Source: Sambucus nigra (taxonomy: Eukaryota > Streptophyta > Magnoliopsida > Dipsacales > Adoxaceae). From it: a stretch of 64,000 bases of DNA. The stretch lies in contig OX422221.1 in NCBI GenBank assembly GCA_949130495.1, positions 155,737,241-155,801,240 of the forward strand, written 5' to 3'. The position numbers and the translations under genes are program-made. The notes below the pieces were generated by a model, which worked only from the letters and a program-made list of their open reading frames with translations, made no database searches and was not told where the DNA came from. Numbering within the stretch: the first letter of the stretch is position 1; each line of letters starts with the position of its first letter. Shown piece by piece: positions 1 through 12,233 of this stretch.

Positions 1-99
1 AGTCCAGCAAAGAAGAAAGAGGCTTAAAATAATCTCACCACTTCCTAAAATATATATACACTCGACCCAAGGGATGAGAAGAAGTAGAATGCATTATCC

Positions 100-2135
100 T
101 CAATAAGTATGAGTTGAAAAAACCCATCCAAATAAAAAAATACTTGAAGAAGGAAGTGAAAAAGGAGTTGGGTGAACTATTTAGGAGGAGGCATATCATC
201 TTTGCATGGAGTCATGAGGACGTGTTGGGAATATACCCAAAGATCATCTACCATCGACTGAATATTGATGGGAAGATGAAAATTGTGAACCAGAGAAAAA
301 AACCTATGCAAAGGATAAGTACGTGGTCATTGAAGAAGAGGCTAAAAAGATGCAAATAGTTGAGTTCATCTGGGAGTTACAATACCAAAAGTGGTTGTCT
401 AATGTCGCAATCATCCCAAATGCTAATGGAAAGTGGAGAATGTGTGGACTTCACTGATCTAAACAAAGTTTATCTTAAAGATAACTTTACTTTGCCTCAT
501 ATAGATAAGATGGTCGATTCCACAGTCGGGCATGAGAGGAAGAGCTTTAGAGACACTTACTTAGGGTATAAGAAAATCTTTATGGACAAGAATGATGCTC
601 AAAATACTTCCTTTATCATAAATAAAAGAATGTATTGCTATAAGGTCATGCTATTCGTCTTTAAAAATACAGGGGAAACCTATTAGATATTTATTAACAA
701 GGTGTTCCATGACCAAATTAGTAAGACTATAAAGTTTACTTCGATAAAATGTTGACTGAGAGTCTCAAGGATGAGACTCATGTGGCAGAACTTAAATGGA
801 CGTTTGATATAATGGATACGTTTAGGATGAAACTAAACCCCTCTGAATCTGTCTTCGATGTTGGCACATGCAAGTTCTTCAAATTCATTGCAAATAAAAG
901 GGCGATTGAGGCCAACCCAGTAAAGATCAAAGCACTGATTGGCATGAAAACATCCAAAACTATAAAAGATGTGTAGACCGTGATAGGAATAATGGAGGCT
1001 CTCAATCATTTCGTCTATAGAGATATAAATAAATGTCTACTATTTTTTAAGATCTTGAGAAATTCGTTGTCCATAATGAAGAGTGTTTAAAGGTTTTTCA
1101 AGACCTGGAAGCTTAATTGGGATCTATAATGCTATTGTATTGTCCGAACCAAGGGGATAAATTATTTGTATACCACACTGTATCAGAGTCGATCATCATT
1201 GCAGCTATCATACATGATGATGAGGGTGTCGAGATGTTAGTGCATTTCTATAACAAAGCTTTATGGGGGGTTGAGTTAAATATCTTAGAATGGAAAAGTT
1301 AGAATATACACTCATACATGCTTTGAGGAAGATTAACCCATACTTCCAAGCTCATATGATGGTGGCACTCACTGATACTCTCTTGAGGCAGGTCATCTAC
1401 AAACCTGAGAAATAGGGAAGGTTGATGACCTGATAAATTGATCTAAGTGAGTTTGACATCGTCTATTAGCTTGGGATTGTAATTAAGGGACACGCCTTAG
1501 CATATATTATGGCCGAATTCACATGGGACAGGGGTGACAATAATGCATTTAATAAGTCGTGGCACCATCCTATAACGAAAGGGTTGGCATTAAGTAATTC
1601 TTCTCAGTTCTGGCCCAAACTCAAACCAACGACCATAATGAGGTCACAAATCTGGTGATAGTGGATTTAATAAAGAAGAAACTAGAGGATGGGAATGACT
1701 TTATGGATAGAAAAGTTTCATGGGGTCTTATGGGCTTACAGGATGACCGAGAAGATGCCAATATGTGAAACACCATTTATGTCATCCTATGTGTATGAAG
1801 CGATTATTACTACTAAACACAGGCTCCCCAGTGACAAGGTAATAAACTAACATTTGGTGGCAAATGAGGATGGGATCGCAGTTTATATTGATTTGATTGA
1901 AGAAAGACAAAAGGACGCTGAAATATGACAATTCGCTTACCATCAGAGAGCTTTCAGGTTCTACAATAAGAGGGTAAAATCTATGCCGATAGTCGTGAGA
2001 GATCTATTATTGAAGAAAGTTTGGACGAAGTAGAATAAATTGCATCCAAATTAACATGGGCTATATCGGGTCACATAATAAGTTGTCCATAACCTAAAGG
2101 TTGGAGAATTTAGAGGGATAAACCTTCCCTAATCC
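100..2135 (+). pseudogene. Element A: Tat-lineage Ty3/gypsy pol remnant (RT, RNase H, integrase C-terminus)
   Basis: This is the 3' part of a retrotransposon polyprotein cut by the window start. Around 230-700, spread over several frames, is a Tat-type reverse transcriptase: CVDFTDLNK, a diverged PLPRID-like segment, YCYKVM and FKNTGETY. The catalytic YVDDM site near 735 reads YFDKM, so one of the two Asp residues is lost. Diverged RT thumb and RNase H traces follow to about 1500. At 1860-2135 is the integrase C-terminus, with a YNKRVK motif and a diverged KLGPNWxGPYRV-like stretch. I find no integrase zinc finger or DDE core, so the core seems deleted. There are many stops and frameshifts, so this is a dead copy. 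Lineage assignment rests on motif recognition only. Confidence 0.8.
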
Positions 2136-2309
2136 TTGGAATGCCAACCACATAAAGCATTATTACCAATGATTTAATTTCTTTATATTATATCAAGTGT
2201 AATCTCTTTGTGGGATGAACAATGGAATGCAAAGTGTTGGCTCTGAATTTAGTTGTGTTCAATCACTACATATATAAATTCAGTAAACTATACAACATCA
2301 TTCTTCATG

Positions 2310-2935
2310 GTAAAATTAGTTTCAACTTACTCTTAGTGATAGCGAAATTCATGGGAGACTTGTCTCTGCCATGCTCTCTCAATAATGCCGAGATGAAGGG
2401 TTATTTGGGTAACATCATTCTGTTAGTGATAAACATAGAAAATTTAAAAATTATTTGATTATGGTTACGTATATATCATTATATGGTGAGTTTGTGGTCA
2501 AAACTCTCTCGGCGAGATGAGAGTGTATGAAGAAACGAGTCTCACCATACACTCTCATAAAATAACGAGAGGAGACTTATTATGAAACACCATTGGCATG
2601 GTGATAAGAACAAAAAATTAAAAAATCATTTGCTTATGGTTACTTAAACATTATTATATGCTGATTTTGTTGTTAAAACTCTCTCAGCGAGATGAGAGTA
2701 TATGAATAGACGAGTCTCACCATACACTCTCATAAAATGAAGAGAGGGGACTTATTATAAAACACCATGTACATGGTGACAAAAATAGAAAATTGAAAAA
2801 CCATTTGATTATGGTTACTTGAACATCAATTTATGGTGAGTTTGTAGTCAAAACTCTCTCGGCGAGACGAAAGTGTATGAAGAGACGAGTATCACCATAC
2901 ACTCTCATAAAATTACGAGAGGGGACTTATGTTTG
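2310..2935 (+). repeat. 175-bp tandem repeat in the 3' UTR of element A
   Basis: Three copies have an exact 175-bp spacing (anchor ATGGT at 2461, 2636 and 2811). Each contains ACTCTCTCGGCGAGA followed by CTCACCATACACTCTCATAAAA and a GAGAGG-GGACTTAT motif. A more diverged fourth copy precedes them at about 2310-2437. The array lies between pol and the antisense pseudogene, a position where Tat/Ogre elements are known to accumulate tandem repeats. Confidence 0.9.
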
Positions 2936-3200
2936 ATAATTATCTCTAAGGTGAATTAGATCCTATACCAAGTTTACTCATAAGGATTATGTGTAAATCA
3001 TTCAAAAAGATTCATTGCTAATGATTTCCACTTAATTACAAAAATAATGCATATAAGACACTACGCCTAGCATAAATGAACAAAAGATTCATTACATATT
3101 AAATACCAAAGGATGACATGTACATTAATTACAGGAAATTTTTTAAAAAAATAGGTAGATTTCTACAGGTGGATGCCCAATATAAAATATATTAAATATG
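2936..3200. other. Non-coding spacer
   Basis: AT-rich sequence between the 175-bp array and the antisense pseudogene. I see no motif in it. Confidence 0.5.
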
Positions 3201-5600
3201 CACAAAGAAGATCCTAAGACTACAGATCAACCTGATCAGGGATGATCTTTTAGATTATAGGTCGAGCTTTAACTTCATCATCATTAGAAGTTCCTTCAGT
3301 TGTCTCGATCCCAACTTGCTCTGTTGTCCTGACCACCGTGAATTTAGGAGAAATAGTTATAGTTCTACCTCGGCCAGTGCCGTGGAGACCAAGGGTTCAT
3401 AAAGGTCAAAAGCATCAAAGTCCTATTTCAATAGGACATCAATCTCAAACAGTCCGAGGAGAACCAAACGAGAAGCCCTATTTGCCCCATCTCAAGGTAT
3501 TAGAAGGCATACAATGTGAACTCATAAGAAGCCTTAAAATATTCAACGAACTTCTCCTTTACCTTATCCTCAGACTTCTTGATGGCAGTCTTAAGGTAGA
3601 ACTGGTGCTTATTCGCCAAGGCCTTCAATGAAGCATTATATTCCCTCTTTGGCTTTGCCAAAGAATTAGCTTATTTCTGCCGAAGTTCTACCACTACCTT
3701 CTGATGGTCAGAATCCTTAGCAATCATACATTTTGTTAGCTCCTTCTTGGCTTTGAGGGCATCCTAAGCCTGCTTACTCTGAGGGAGCTTCTCTTGGATC
3801 CACTCAACAACCGACACAAATGTCAGGATAGAGTACAAGAATTTAAAAGAAATTCGTACGAGATGAGACAACTTTGGAAAATTGGAACAATGTGAAAAAT
3901 GAAGTACAATGTATTAGCTGAGAGACCTTATGGATGGTGAAATCATTGAGCCGATAGGCGTCCATCGCCTCTAAGATGCACCTATCATATTTGGGCATGA
4001 TAGAAGCCACAACATATTTGGTGCTTCATGGATCATCAATTAATAAGTCCAAGATAATGGACATTTGTGAGAGTCGGGCAACCAAAGCCGCATTATAAGA
4101 GATGGGGATACCTTGGTCCGACCCTCCCCTCGATGAGACTTCCTTTCGGTTTTTCTATTAGGGGGGGACAAAAGCATCATCAGGTTTTGGTAAGTGCTAA
4201 TCTCTTTTTACCAAACTTATTGAGCAAGTTTGAGATGTTTGGTGCTTCCATTTTCCAAATAGCCTCAAGGGTATTTGGTGGACAACCTATAAAAGGAAGA
4301 TAAGGTTTGTATTTGAAGTTACAATAAAGTACGACACAACAGTTAAGAAAATGGCATGTACTTAAACAACTCGGTTAGGGGGTCAACCCTCAGACCCGTC
4401 TCGGCCAAAAAATGAGGATTCATAAGTTATTCAAATTATAAAAGGCCACCTTTATTTAAATGACCCCTTATTTGGCTGATATTTTTCCGATCATCCATGC
4501 TCAAGCCGGGATCAATGTTAGTATACATGGAAGCTTTTGCCCATCTCTGGAGAACCCTTATTTTTTAGGCAAAGCAAGCGATGCTTGGATTGAACTCCTA
4601 AGAACCCAACACAAATAAGTATTGGTGATTTTAATGATGGTTCAAACTTTGGTTTAGCAAGAGAACTTTTTTGGTCAATTTCCTAGCTACGAGGTGATAG
4701 TAGCCAGGTTGAGTTTTTGTGAATGAGACATTATAGCAGACCTTAAAAACATTAACTGGAAACTCGGTGCTATGAACCAACTTCCAACGAGAGATTAAAT
4801 CGAGAAAAATCCACCAAGCATTGGGAGATAATTTCCCCGGGGTAAAACTCATACTAGAAAAGATTGTTCTCATAGTAGGGTGAACGGGAAGATAAAAGCC
4901 AACCTTAACCATTGAAAACCCTCTCATCCTCGTTGGGCACACTCATACTTATATCGGGAATGACCCCATATATGTGAATCTATTATAAGAGGTTCATATC
5001 TTTGAAAATGCTCTAAAATGTTTAGGCATCAGAGGTATCAATTGTTTCCTCAGCCTTGTCTCGATGATTTCAACGGGTGGCACTCCATTTGGAAACCTGC
5101 TGGAAAATTCGGTAATAGGAATGGACGATATAGGAACAACAACCGATGGTGGGGAAAGGAAAAATTAACTCTTAGATCTTCATTATACAAGAGAATGTGG
5201 ATAGATGGTTCTCTGTTACTAAACTCAGCCTCACCAGAGTCCTCAATACGAGGTGAGGGAACCCTTAATGTCACGTTAAATCTATCTACCCTATTAGAGT
5301 CCTTAGAGAGAGATGCACTATACTCTTAAGTAAATGGCATTGGTTGGGACCTCTAAGATGAATCCCCATTCATACTATCACTGTTATCACTACTTAGGTC
5401 AATGAAGTTAGGTTTTGGTGGATATAAGATAACTAAGGGAACTAGTTGGATTGTAAGGGTAGAACCAACCTCAGCTTTGTGTTTAGCCTCGGCGTCGATC
5501 TCACACTGTTTTCTCTCCATAAATATAGTCTCCCTCAGATATGGGAACTGATCAACAGATCGTTTACAGTCTAAAACATTCAAACAGTTTGTGGGGTTGA
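3200..5600 (-). pseudogene. Element A antisense gene, 'putative gypsy-type transposon' family (Transposase_28/PF04195-like)
   Basis: Read on the minus strand, 4942-4631 holds a domain typical of plant proteins labelled putative gypsy-type transposon: FYLPVHPTMRTIF, then LSPNAWWIFLDLI, then GYYHLVAR. Downstream, about 3850-3290 encodes a Lys/Glu-rich coiled-coil-like tail with several stops (LRQK, then LKALANKHQFYLKTAIKK, then KEKFVEYFKASYEF). Upstream exon-like pieces lie at 5600-5050. This order, core then coiled coil, is usual in the family, which is commonly found antisense in the 3' region of Tat elements. The reading frame is broken many times. Exon boundaries were not resolved. The function of the family is unknown, and the transposase label is historical. 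Confidence 0.6.
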
Positions 5601-6132
5601 CCAGGTTGACTTAAAGATCAAAAGGGGAACTCCAGGGTTTTTCTGCAAGAGCACAGAGAACATTAAAGTCTAGTCCACCTGAGAAGGTGACCGGAAATGG
5701 GCCGAAAAGCCTAAAAATCGACTCTAAAGATGAGTAAGGCCTGGGAAAAGAACCAAATAACTCCTAACCACCTTACAACCTCTAGAAGGACAACTTATGC
5801 CACTCGTAGACCACCAATGGCACCCTAAGTCGCTATCGAAATATTGTTAGTTCACTGAAAAATCTAAAGAAAAATAAAATCTTTAAATTAAATGCTAAAA
5901 ATTAATAAAAGTAAAATTAAATTCTAACTTGAGTAAGAATGAGGCTCTCGAAATGAAAGCAGCTATAAAGATGTCTTGATAATCGCTTGAAGAGAAGAAA
6001 GAAAACACTAGTTTTGTTTAACAGAGCTTAGGGGCAAAGAAAAAGGAGAAGAAAGAGGAAATGAAAAGTCTTTGGACTTATTAAATGAAGTAACCATTGA
6101 GATAGAAAATTGAATTGTCAAATCATTAAGGG
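5601..6132 (-). other. Probable promoter and 5' leader of the element A antisense gene
   Basis: No coding potential on either strand. Read on minus, it has a pyrimidine-rich leader at about 6060-5960 followed by AT-rich intron-like sequence. By position it should hold the antisense promoter. I found no convincing TATA box. Confidence 0.3.
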
Positions 6133-7191
6133 TGTAATACCCAAGGAAACTTGTAGCTGCCTAACATTAGTTAGTACACCAAGCCACAAGGTATGTGACA
6201 TGTGTCACATCATGCATGCCTGACTGATAGCTATACTAGAGACATGTTAAGGACTTCTCCATCTCAGTCAAACATGGGGTAACCTCAAACATCATAGCGT
6301 CTCATCCTCATAAGGGGGCCAACTGATAGTATATTTCATCCTTCCACTCACACTGAAGACTAAAGGATATAGGGTGATTGATATACATAAATGTGATCTC
6401 ATACCTTAATAGACTCAACTCAGTCTGATCGATAGTACCCAACATTCATCAAGTGGACCTATTCATCCGTCGACATAATAAAGGCCTCCCTTAATGGTCT
6501 CAAACTTATGCCACTCTGTCAGGCTGAGACTACATGATCAAATGATAAAGCTCACTCTTCCATATCTCTTAGATATCTTGTATCATCCTTGTGCCACCCT
6601 AACAAGTCAGGAATACACTTCAACTCATCTTTATAAATGCTTATAAGGAAGATCCTCTATGTAGGTCTCGTCCTGGACGGTACCACCGGGGTTGACATTA
6701 ATGCCACATAAGGAATGCATGATTTTGGCAGGGTTAGTCAATGTGGGCATGAAGTTATAACAGATCTTCACAACACATGAGTAAATACTTCATCATCATT
6801 GATTGACTATGTTCTAGACATGTGTTGGACTCTTATTGGATTTCTTACCACACACATACACAGTGCATGCTTAGGGGGTGCACTGTGCACCCCTAAGCAT
6901 GTATATACACTTTTTCTTCTTCATTGTAGGGGATCGATTACTAAAAATGCTTTCTAAACTCTATCCAAGTCACAATAGAGAGAAAAATCTTAAGATTTGT
7001 AATCCCCATGCCATTATTTCCTCATTTATAGTGAAAACTTTACCATTTCGGCATAATAGAGTAGGCTATTAAGCCGAACCACTTATATCATGTGTCTCCA
7101 TTATTCTCTCAACCTTTTCATGTTTATTTATATTTTTGTGTTCATACATTTAAGTACTCTATTTTTGTTGATAGCAACCTTAAGCACTACA
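6133..7191 (+). mobile_element. Probable LTR of element A
   Basis: The block starts TGTAATACCC and ends GCACTACA, following the TG...CA rule, and lies after the antisense pseudogene. It contains a TATA-like GTATATACAC at 6901-6910 followed by a T-rich leader and an AT-rich U5-like tail, the usual order U3, TATA, R, U5. No second copy is inside the window, so the boundaries are not proven and no TSD can be tested. Confidence 0.45.
6866..6901. repeat. Near-perfect inverted repeat abutting the TATA box
   Basis: Arms 6866-6883 and 6885-6901 (CATGCTTAGG...CCTAAGCATG) pair fully apart from one extra G, with a single-base centre. The right arm overlaps the start of the TATA-like GTATATACAC. Confidence 0.8.
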
Positions 7192-7263
7192 AATTTAGGA
7201 GCTGAAATGTCTGGTGTGATCATTTAGTTTGCCCTTGAATAAAAATTCCAAACCTAAGTTCAG

Positions 7264-7672
7264 AGGTCTTAAGAACCTTAAAAGTATTACAAATTCATAA
7301 TTTTCAGTTTAGAGGTCGAAAGACCCTTATAAGGTCTTCAAATTTTCAAAAATTTTAAGTTTGGAGGTCTTAGGACCCTTAAAAGGACTTCAATTTTAAA
7401 ATTTTCTAAGTCTATAGGTCGGAAGACCCTTATAAGGGCTTTAAAATTAAAATTTCCTAAGTCAAGATGTTTTATACCCTTATAAGGACATTATATTTTG
7501 AGTATTATCAAGTTTAAAGGTCTCATGACTCATTTATAAAACTCGTTATTATTTACACCTAAGATTAAAGGTCTCAGGACCCAATGGGGGTTTCTTAAGA
7601 ATAAGAATTTTTGTAAACCTAAGGTCTTTTAATCCTCTACAAGTTCTATTTTAAGAATTTATGCCCAAATTT
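7264..7672. repeat. Degenerate tandem repeat of about 51 bp, 8 units
   Basis: The motif AGGTC (once AGATG) recurs at 7264, 7313, 7365, 7416, 7465, 7518, 7569 and 7622, spaced 49-53 bp. It is mostly followed by a diverged form of TTAGGACCCTTATAAGG and an AT-rich stretch. It lies upstream of a second antisense pseudogene, so it is probably the 3' UTR array of another Tat-like element. Confidence 0.8.
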
Positions 7673-8250
7673 TTTGGGGGCATAAGTGTTTATAAAAAAA
7701 TTGTGGGATTTTAGTCTTACAATAGAACAATTATCAAGCATGCTAAGTTACTAACGCTTAATTACCCACTACATAACCTCGGTATTGACATTAGAAACTG
7801 TGCAAGTACATATCAGAGGTCTTAGGGACCTCAGATTTACTTCAACAAATTTTCACACCTAGTTATTTTTCTTTACTATGTAATGTTGGAGGGATGAGGG
7901 TGTAGTACGTACCGAGAAAACCTTAGACATCTTAGGAAGTGCTTAGAAATCCGTAGGAAAATAAAAAGTAAAGAAAGTACGAAGTAAAGATTGAAGAACA
8001 ACACAATCCCATTAAACAATTACTCTTCCATTAGAGGATATAATATTGTAAGATTACATTAATATAGTCTATGGTCAACCAATAATTTAAATAAAAAAAA
8101 AGTTACATAAAGTCCATTAAAGGCTTTAAATTTTAGGTATCCATGGGAGCTTCACTTTCTAATAGAGAGACATTGGCATCTTACTTAAGAGTTTATCCTA
8201 CAAAATTTTAGCTTAATTATCTAAACTCTCCCCGCCATATTAAAGGGCCT
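7673..8250. other. Non-coding AT-rich stretch
   Basis: No gene or clear repeat was recognised. A purine-rich TTGGAGGGATGAGGGTG lies near 7886. Confidence 0.5.
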
Positions 8251-8259
8251 TGACATATA

Positions 8260-10240
8260 GTGTAGAAATGTCCACCCCAGAAAACAACCTTTAAACCTTT
8301 ACCTTAGAAGGAAAAAATCTCAAGGTATAATTCTAAAAGAAGTACTTCTTATATGGATCAGATGGAAGTAGGCATCAATATTTTTATTAATATTGAAGTG
8401 AATACCCCCTTAATAGTGGAATAAAGAATAAATACCCTATCATACTGTTTCTGAAGCTCTCTGCCCTTAAAATTCAAATCCTTCTTCACATCGTTGAGCT
8501 ATTTTACTAATTGTTTCATAAGTTACACCTCGTCATCACAATAGATAAATTCTTCCTTCAAGCCTAGTATCTTAGCCTTCTGACCGAGAAAAGCCTCCAT
8601 ATCTACAAGATCAATATGTCCAAAGGCATCAAGCTCCTCAACCTTAGACAATAAGTCCCTTACAGCATCCATTAAGGACACACTATCCCTCAGAGTCTTA
8701 GAATCCATAAGCTTCTCTTGTTCCATAACAATAAGCCGAGCCTTTAGGGAATACTTCTCCTTCCTATGGTCATACACCGCTACCTTTATATCATTGATCG
8801 TCCGATCCAGTTTCATCTAGGTAAGGGTCCATCCCTCCTCCATCATTAAAACCTTAATTTATCCCTTGATACCATCGAGGGCATTAGCCATAAGGTCCAC
8901 ACTAAGGTGCTGAGCCTATAGAAAGAAAATGACATGTAAGAATAAAGTATACGGGATTAAAGGACTAAGAGGAAATCATAATAATTTTGAGGATACCTTG
9001 CCCAATAAATGGATAATCTCCTTAGCATTGATGGAGGTCTACCCAGTTCTCGGCTTCCCCACAACATCAGTGCATTTTATCTTGACCATTGAGTGGAGGG
9101 CATCCACAAAAGAATTATTAAAGTTCATATACTTAATATATGGAGGTTGAAATTACCTCTCATTTGATTCCAACCCATTCTAATGGCTAAAGGGATCGGT
9201 ACCTTTCTTCAAGTACTCATCCCATTGAGAAAGAAACCATTTATCCTTTCCTTTACACTTCCAGCCCCTAGAATAGAAGAATGGCCTTGGGTTTTCATAG
9301 GAGTTCCACCTTCTCCCGGGGATTATTTTAGCTAGGGAATGAATTTTGATGTGGGTTACCTCACTAAACTTCCAATAGGACCATACCTGAGGCCAACCTC
9401 CTTTTCCAGTCCAACCTTAAAAAGTTGGGTAAATCATTGGACCATCAGGATCATGGGAAGCCCAAGCACCACTTATGAAGAAGAAACTCTCTCCCTTGTT
9501 TTGGGGGGCAATATCCATATCCCTGGTAAACACCACCACAAACTTTTTGAATATTTATTTCAATCCCTTTCCTTTTAAGTTGATTTTCTCTTGGATCTGA
9601 TATGACCTGAATAATTAACCTAACGTCACATCTTGATGACCCCCACTATCCTCCATAAACACTATGATAGTGACCATCATGAATCCCTAGGATTTAGACA
9701 CTAATTACGAAGGAGAAATTCCAATGGCCCTTAGAGTCCTCATTACCAACAGATGAAAGGGAAACCAAGCCTCATATTGCAAAAAGAATTCATTAAATAA
9801 AATATGTTGAGGGACAAAGGATCAAAACCTTTCATCGGTATTCGCGACCCTAAAAATAATGAAATTAAGTATTTGATAAGTTATCCTGATGTTCACCGGG
9901 TCCTGGTCAGTAATTCGAGAGGTGGAATGTGCCCCAATGGTAAATTTTGGATCACTCAATCCCCAAATAGGCCTTTTGTTGTGTCTTAACACACCCATAT
10001 TCAATCGAGGGGAAATAAATATGAGGAATCATTACAGAAAGGGGACGCCTGCTAAAATTTTTTAAAGGGAATGATTAATCTGCAGACATCTTAAACAAAT
10101 GGAAGAGGAAAGGCAACGACTGTTGCTTCAAAAATTTTAGAGGAAAGGATGTGTGAATAGTTAATAGTGAATAGTGAATAGTTCAAGCTCACCCGGGGGA
10201 TTCTTTATATCCCCCATAGTCTGATTCTTCCATCATTCCA
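8260..10240 (-). pseudogene. Second antisense gene, Transposase_28-like, of a Tat-like 3' region
   Basis: On minus, about 9580-9170 translates with few stops as GESFFFISGAWASHD, then WSYWKFSEVTHIKI, then PRPFFYSRGWKCKGKDKWF, matching the middle of the putative gypsy-type transposon family. After an intron-like gap (acceptor TTTCTATAG near 8917) comes a run AQHLSVDLMANAL. The segment 8816-8523 is a 97-residue open stretch rich in Glu, Lys and Leu that looks like a coiled coil. An N-terminal part may lie at 10000-9600, but I cannot place it firmly. This is a separate copy from the one at 3200-5600, not a continuation. It is interrupted by stops. Confidence 0.55.
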
Positions 10241-10244
10241 AATC

Positions 10245-10277
10245 CACCCCCCCCCCCCCCCCAAAAAAAAAAAAAAA
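10245..10277. repeat. Homopolymer junction C16-A17
   Basis: Sixteen C followed directly by about seventeen A. Length is likely variable or affected by sequencing. Confidence 0.8.
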
Positions 10278-11996
10278 AATCATTAATACTCTCAACCACT
10301 TGATAACGTGACTTTTGCGTATGTCGTTGTTGAAAGCCAAGTTAGTCAAACCTTAAATACCTACAAAATAATATCAACTCAAGTGTACAGGTAAGTAACT
10401 TCCAAGGGGGTAAGCTAGAGACAAATTCAAATGTAGTACAATTTTTATTTTCTTTTTGTGCTTTTTCACTTTTTTTTTTTTTGCTTTTTCAATATTAAAA
10501 TAATAGGGTGAGGTGAGGTTTTAAACTAAACTAAACTAAACTAAGATGAAAATAACTAACTAGAAAGTGACTAAAATGAATACAACATCTAACACTAAAA
10601 TAAGAGATAAAGTGAGGTAAATAATTGTGAGAACAATCAAGGAATGTGATTACACCACAAATTTTAGTTATTATAATTAATTTAATTATTTGAATTCTCC
10701 CAAATTAATATCAAAATTACAAACCAACTCTCGTTGCAAGTGTAATTATAATGCTAATCTTTTAGAAAATTAAGTTTAACACCACACAACTCTAGAAAAA
10801 TAGATTTACACTCTTTTTAATTAATCACCCTTTAGGATCGATCAATTAAAATTCATGTAACTCTTAGAAAATAAATTTCGAGTTGAAATTCAAGTAATAA
10901 TACCCCACTTAAGAAACCACTATCTCTAGTTCGAATCTAAAATGAGTATTATAACTTCAATTTCGATTTTCTCTCGAAAATCATTTATCCTCTCTCGAGG
11001 CGTAAATTTAAGTGTGAGGGTTCAAAATTAACATTCAAAGGGACTTTTCAAGTAATTAAACTAATAAAAATAAAATAATATCAAATAAAGGTTTTACCCC
11101 ACCCCTTGAAAGTGGATTTATCCTAACATGATATGAAATATGACAAATTAATAATCAAAGGCATAAAATAAATGAGATGAGAAAAGAACAATCAAACCCC
11201 GATCTCTTGATGCTTAATTGATCTTCAATCCATGAGTTGAAATTCATAATTCATCAGCTTGAGTGATCCAAACAATATGTCACACCCCGCCTAATTCTGG
11301 CGTCGGCCGCCACCAAAACTAAGCCGGGCGTGAGTAAATAAAATACCATTCTTAGCATGAGACAGATATGAGACATAAATAAACCAGTCCATAAGATACA
11401 TAATTGAATTAATCTCAAATGATCATAAACAACTAAGCGATAAAAGATCCATCACATGCTAACTCCAAAAGAAATCCATACTCCAATAATGATTAAATAA
11501 AATCTGAATAATCCCAACAAAAATCCTCTAAACAACTTTGGAACCGAATGGCCCAATAAAACTCAAATGAAGTCTCATAATAATTCGACTGAAAAGGAAA
11601 GTCTAACTAAACTATGCCATAAAATGAATAACTCCAGCTACTCCTCCAAATGATAACTCTGATAAACATATGCAGCTTCTCCAATTCTCATCCTGAAAAA
11701 TATTAGTCAACGCATGGGTCAGAGCCAAAGCCCTGAGCAAGAATACACACTACTCCCCTCAAATAGAATCCTTGAATCCAGACAGTAGCATTATACACAA
11801 TAAATATCACAATAGAGTATTTTAAATTAAACGGGATAATTAAACGCGATAATTATAATCTACTAACTATCCGCAAAAATCCCCATTTATAAAGGCACAC
11901 CAATATGATTTTAAATTCCCAAGTCCCACGATGTTAATTTAATTAAATTAACCAACTTTTATTATAGTTCTCACTTTTTATTAAAGTGTCACACTT

Positions 11997-12233
11997 CCCC
12001 TTGTCAATCGTCCTCTGACCCGTTTACTGTCGGCCCCGACACATGACAAGGTTCCCCTTGTCAATCGTCCTCTGACCCGTTTACTGTCGGCCCCGACACA
12101 TGACAAGGTTCCCCTTGTCAATCGTCCTCTGACCCGTTTACTGTCGGCCCCGACACATGACAAGGTTCCACACACGACATGACATAAATCGTCCTCTGAC
12201 CAGTTTAAACTGTCAGCCCCGACACATTATGTC
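11997..12233. repeat. 57-bp hairpin tandem repeat in solo LTR C
   Basis: Three near-identical 57-bp units start at 11997, 12054 and 12111, followed by a diverged fourth. Each unit is bounded by inverted arms CCTTGTCA/TGACAAGG (first copy 11999-12006 and 12044-12051) and has an inner hairpin GTCGGCCCCGAC. The fourth copy has different but still complementary arms, GACATAA (12181-12187) and TTATGTC (12227-12233). Confidence 0.9.

Noticed and set aside
4067..5329. Plus-strand open frames in the antisense region of element A
   Set aside because: The recognisable domain is on the minus strand; the + frames show no homology.
11981..12175. Repetitive 64-residue frame with GTLSCVGADSKRVRGRLTR units
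   Set aside because: A by-product of the 57-bp hairpin repeat, whose length is a multiple of three.
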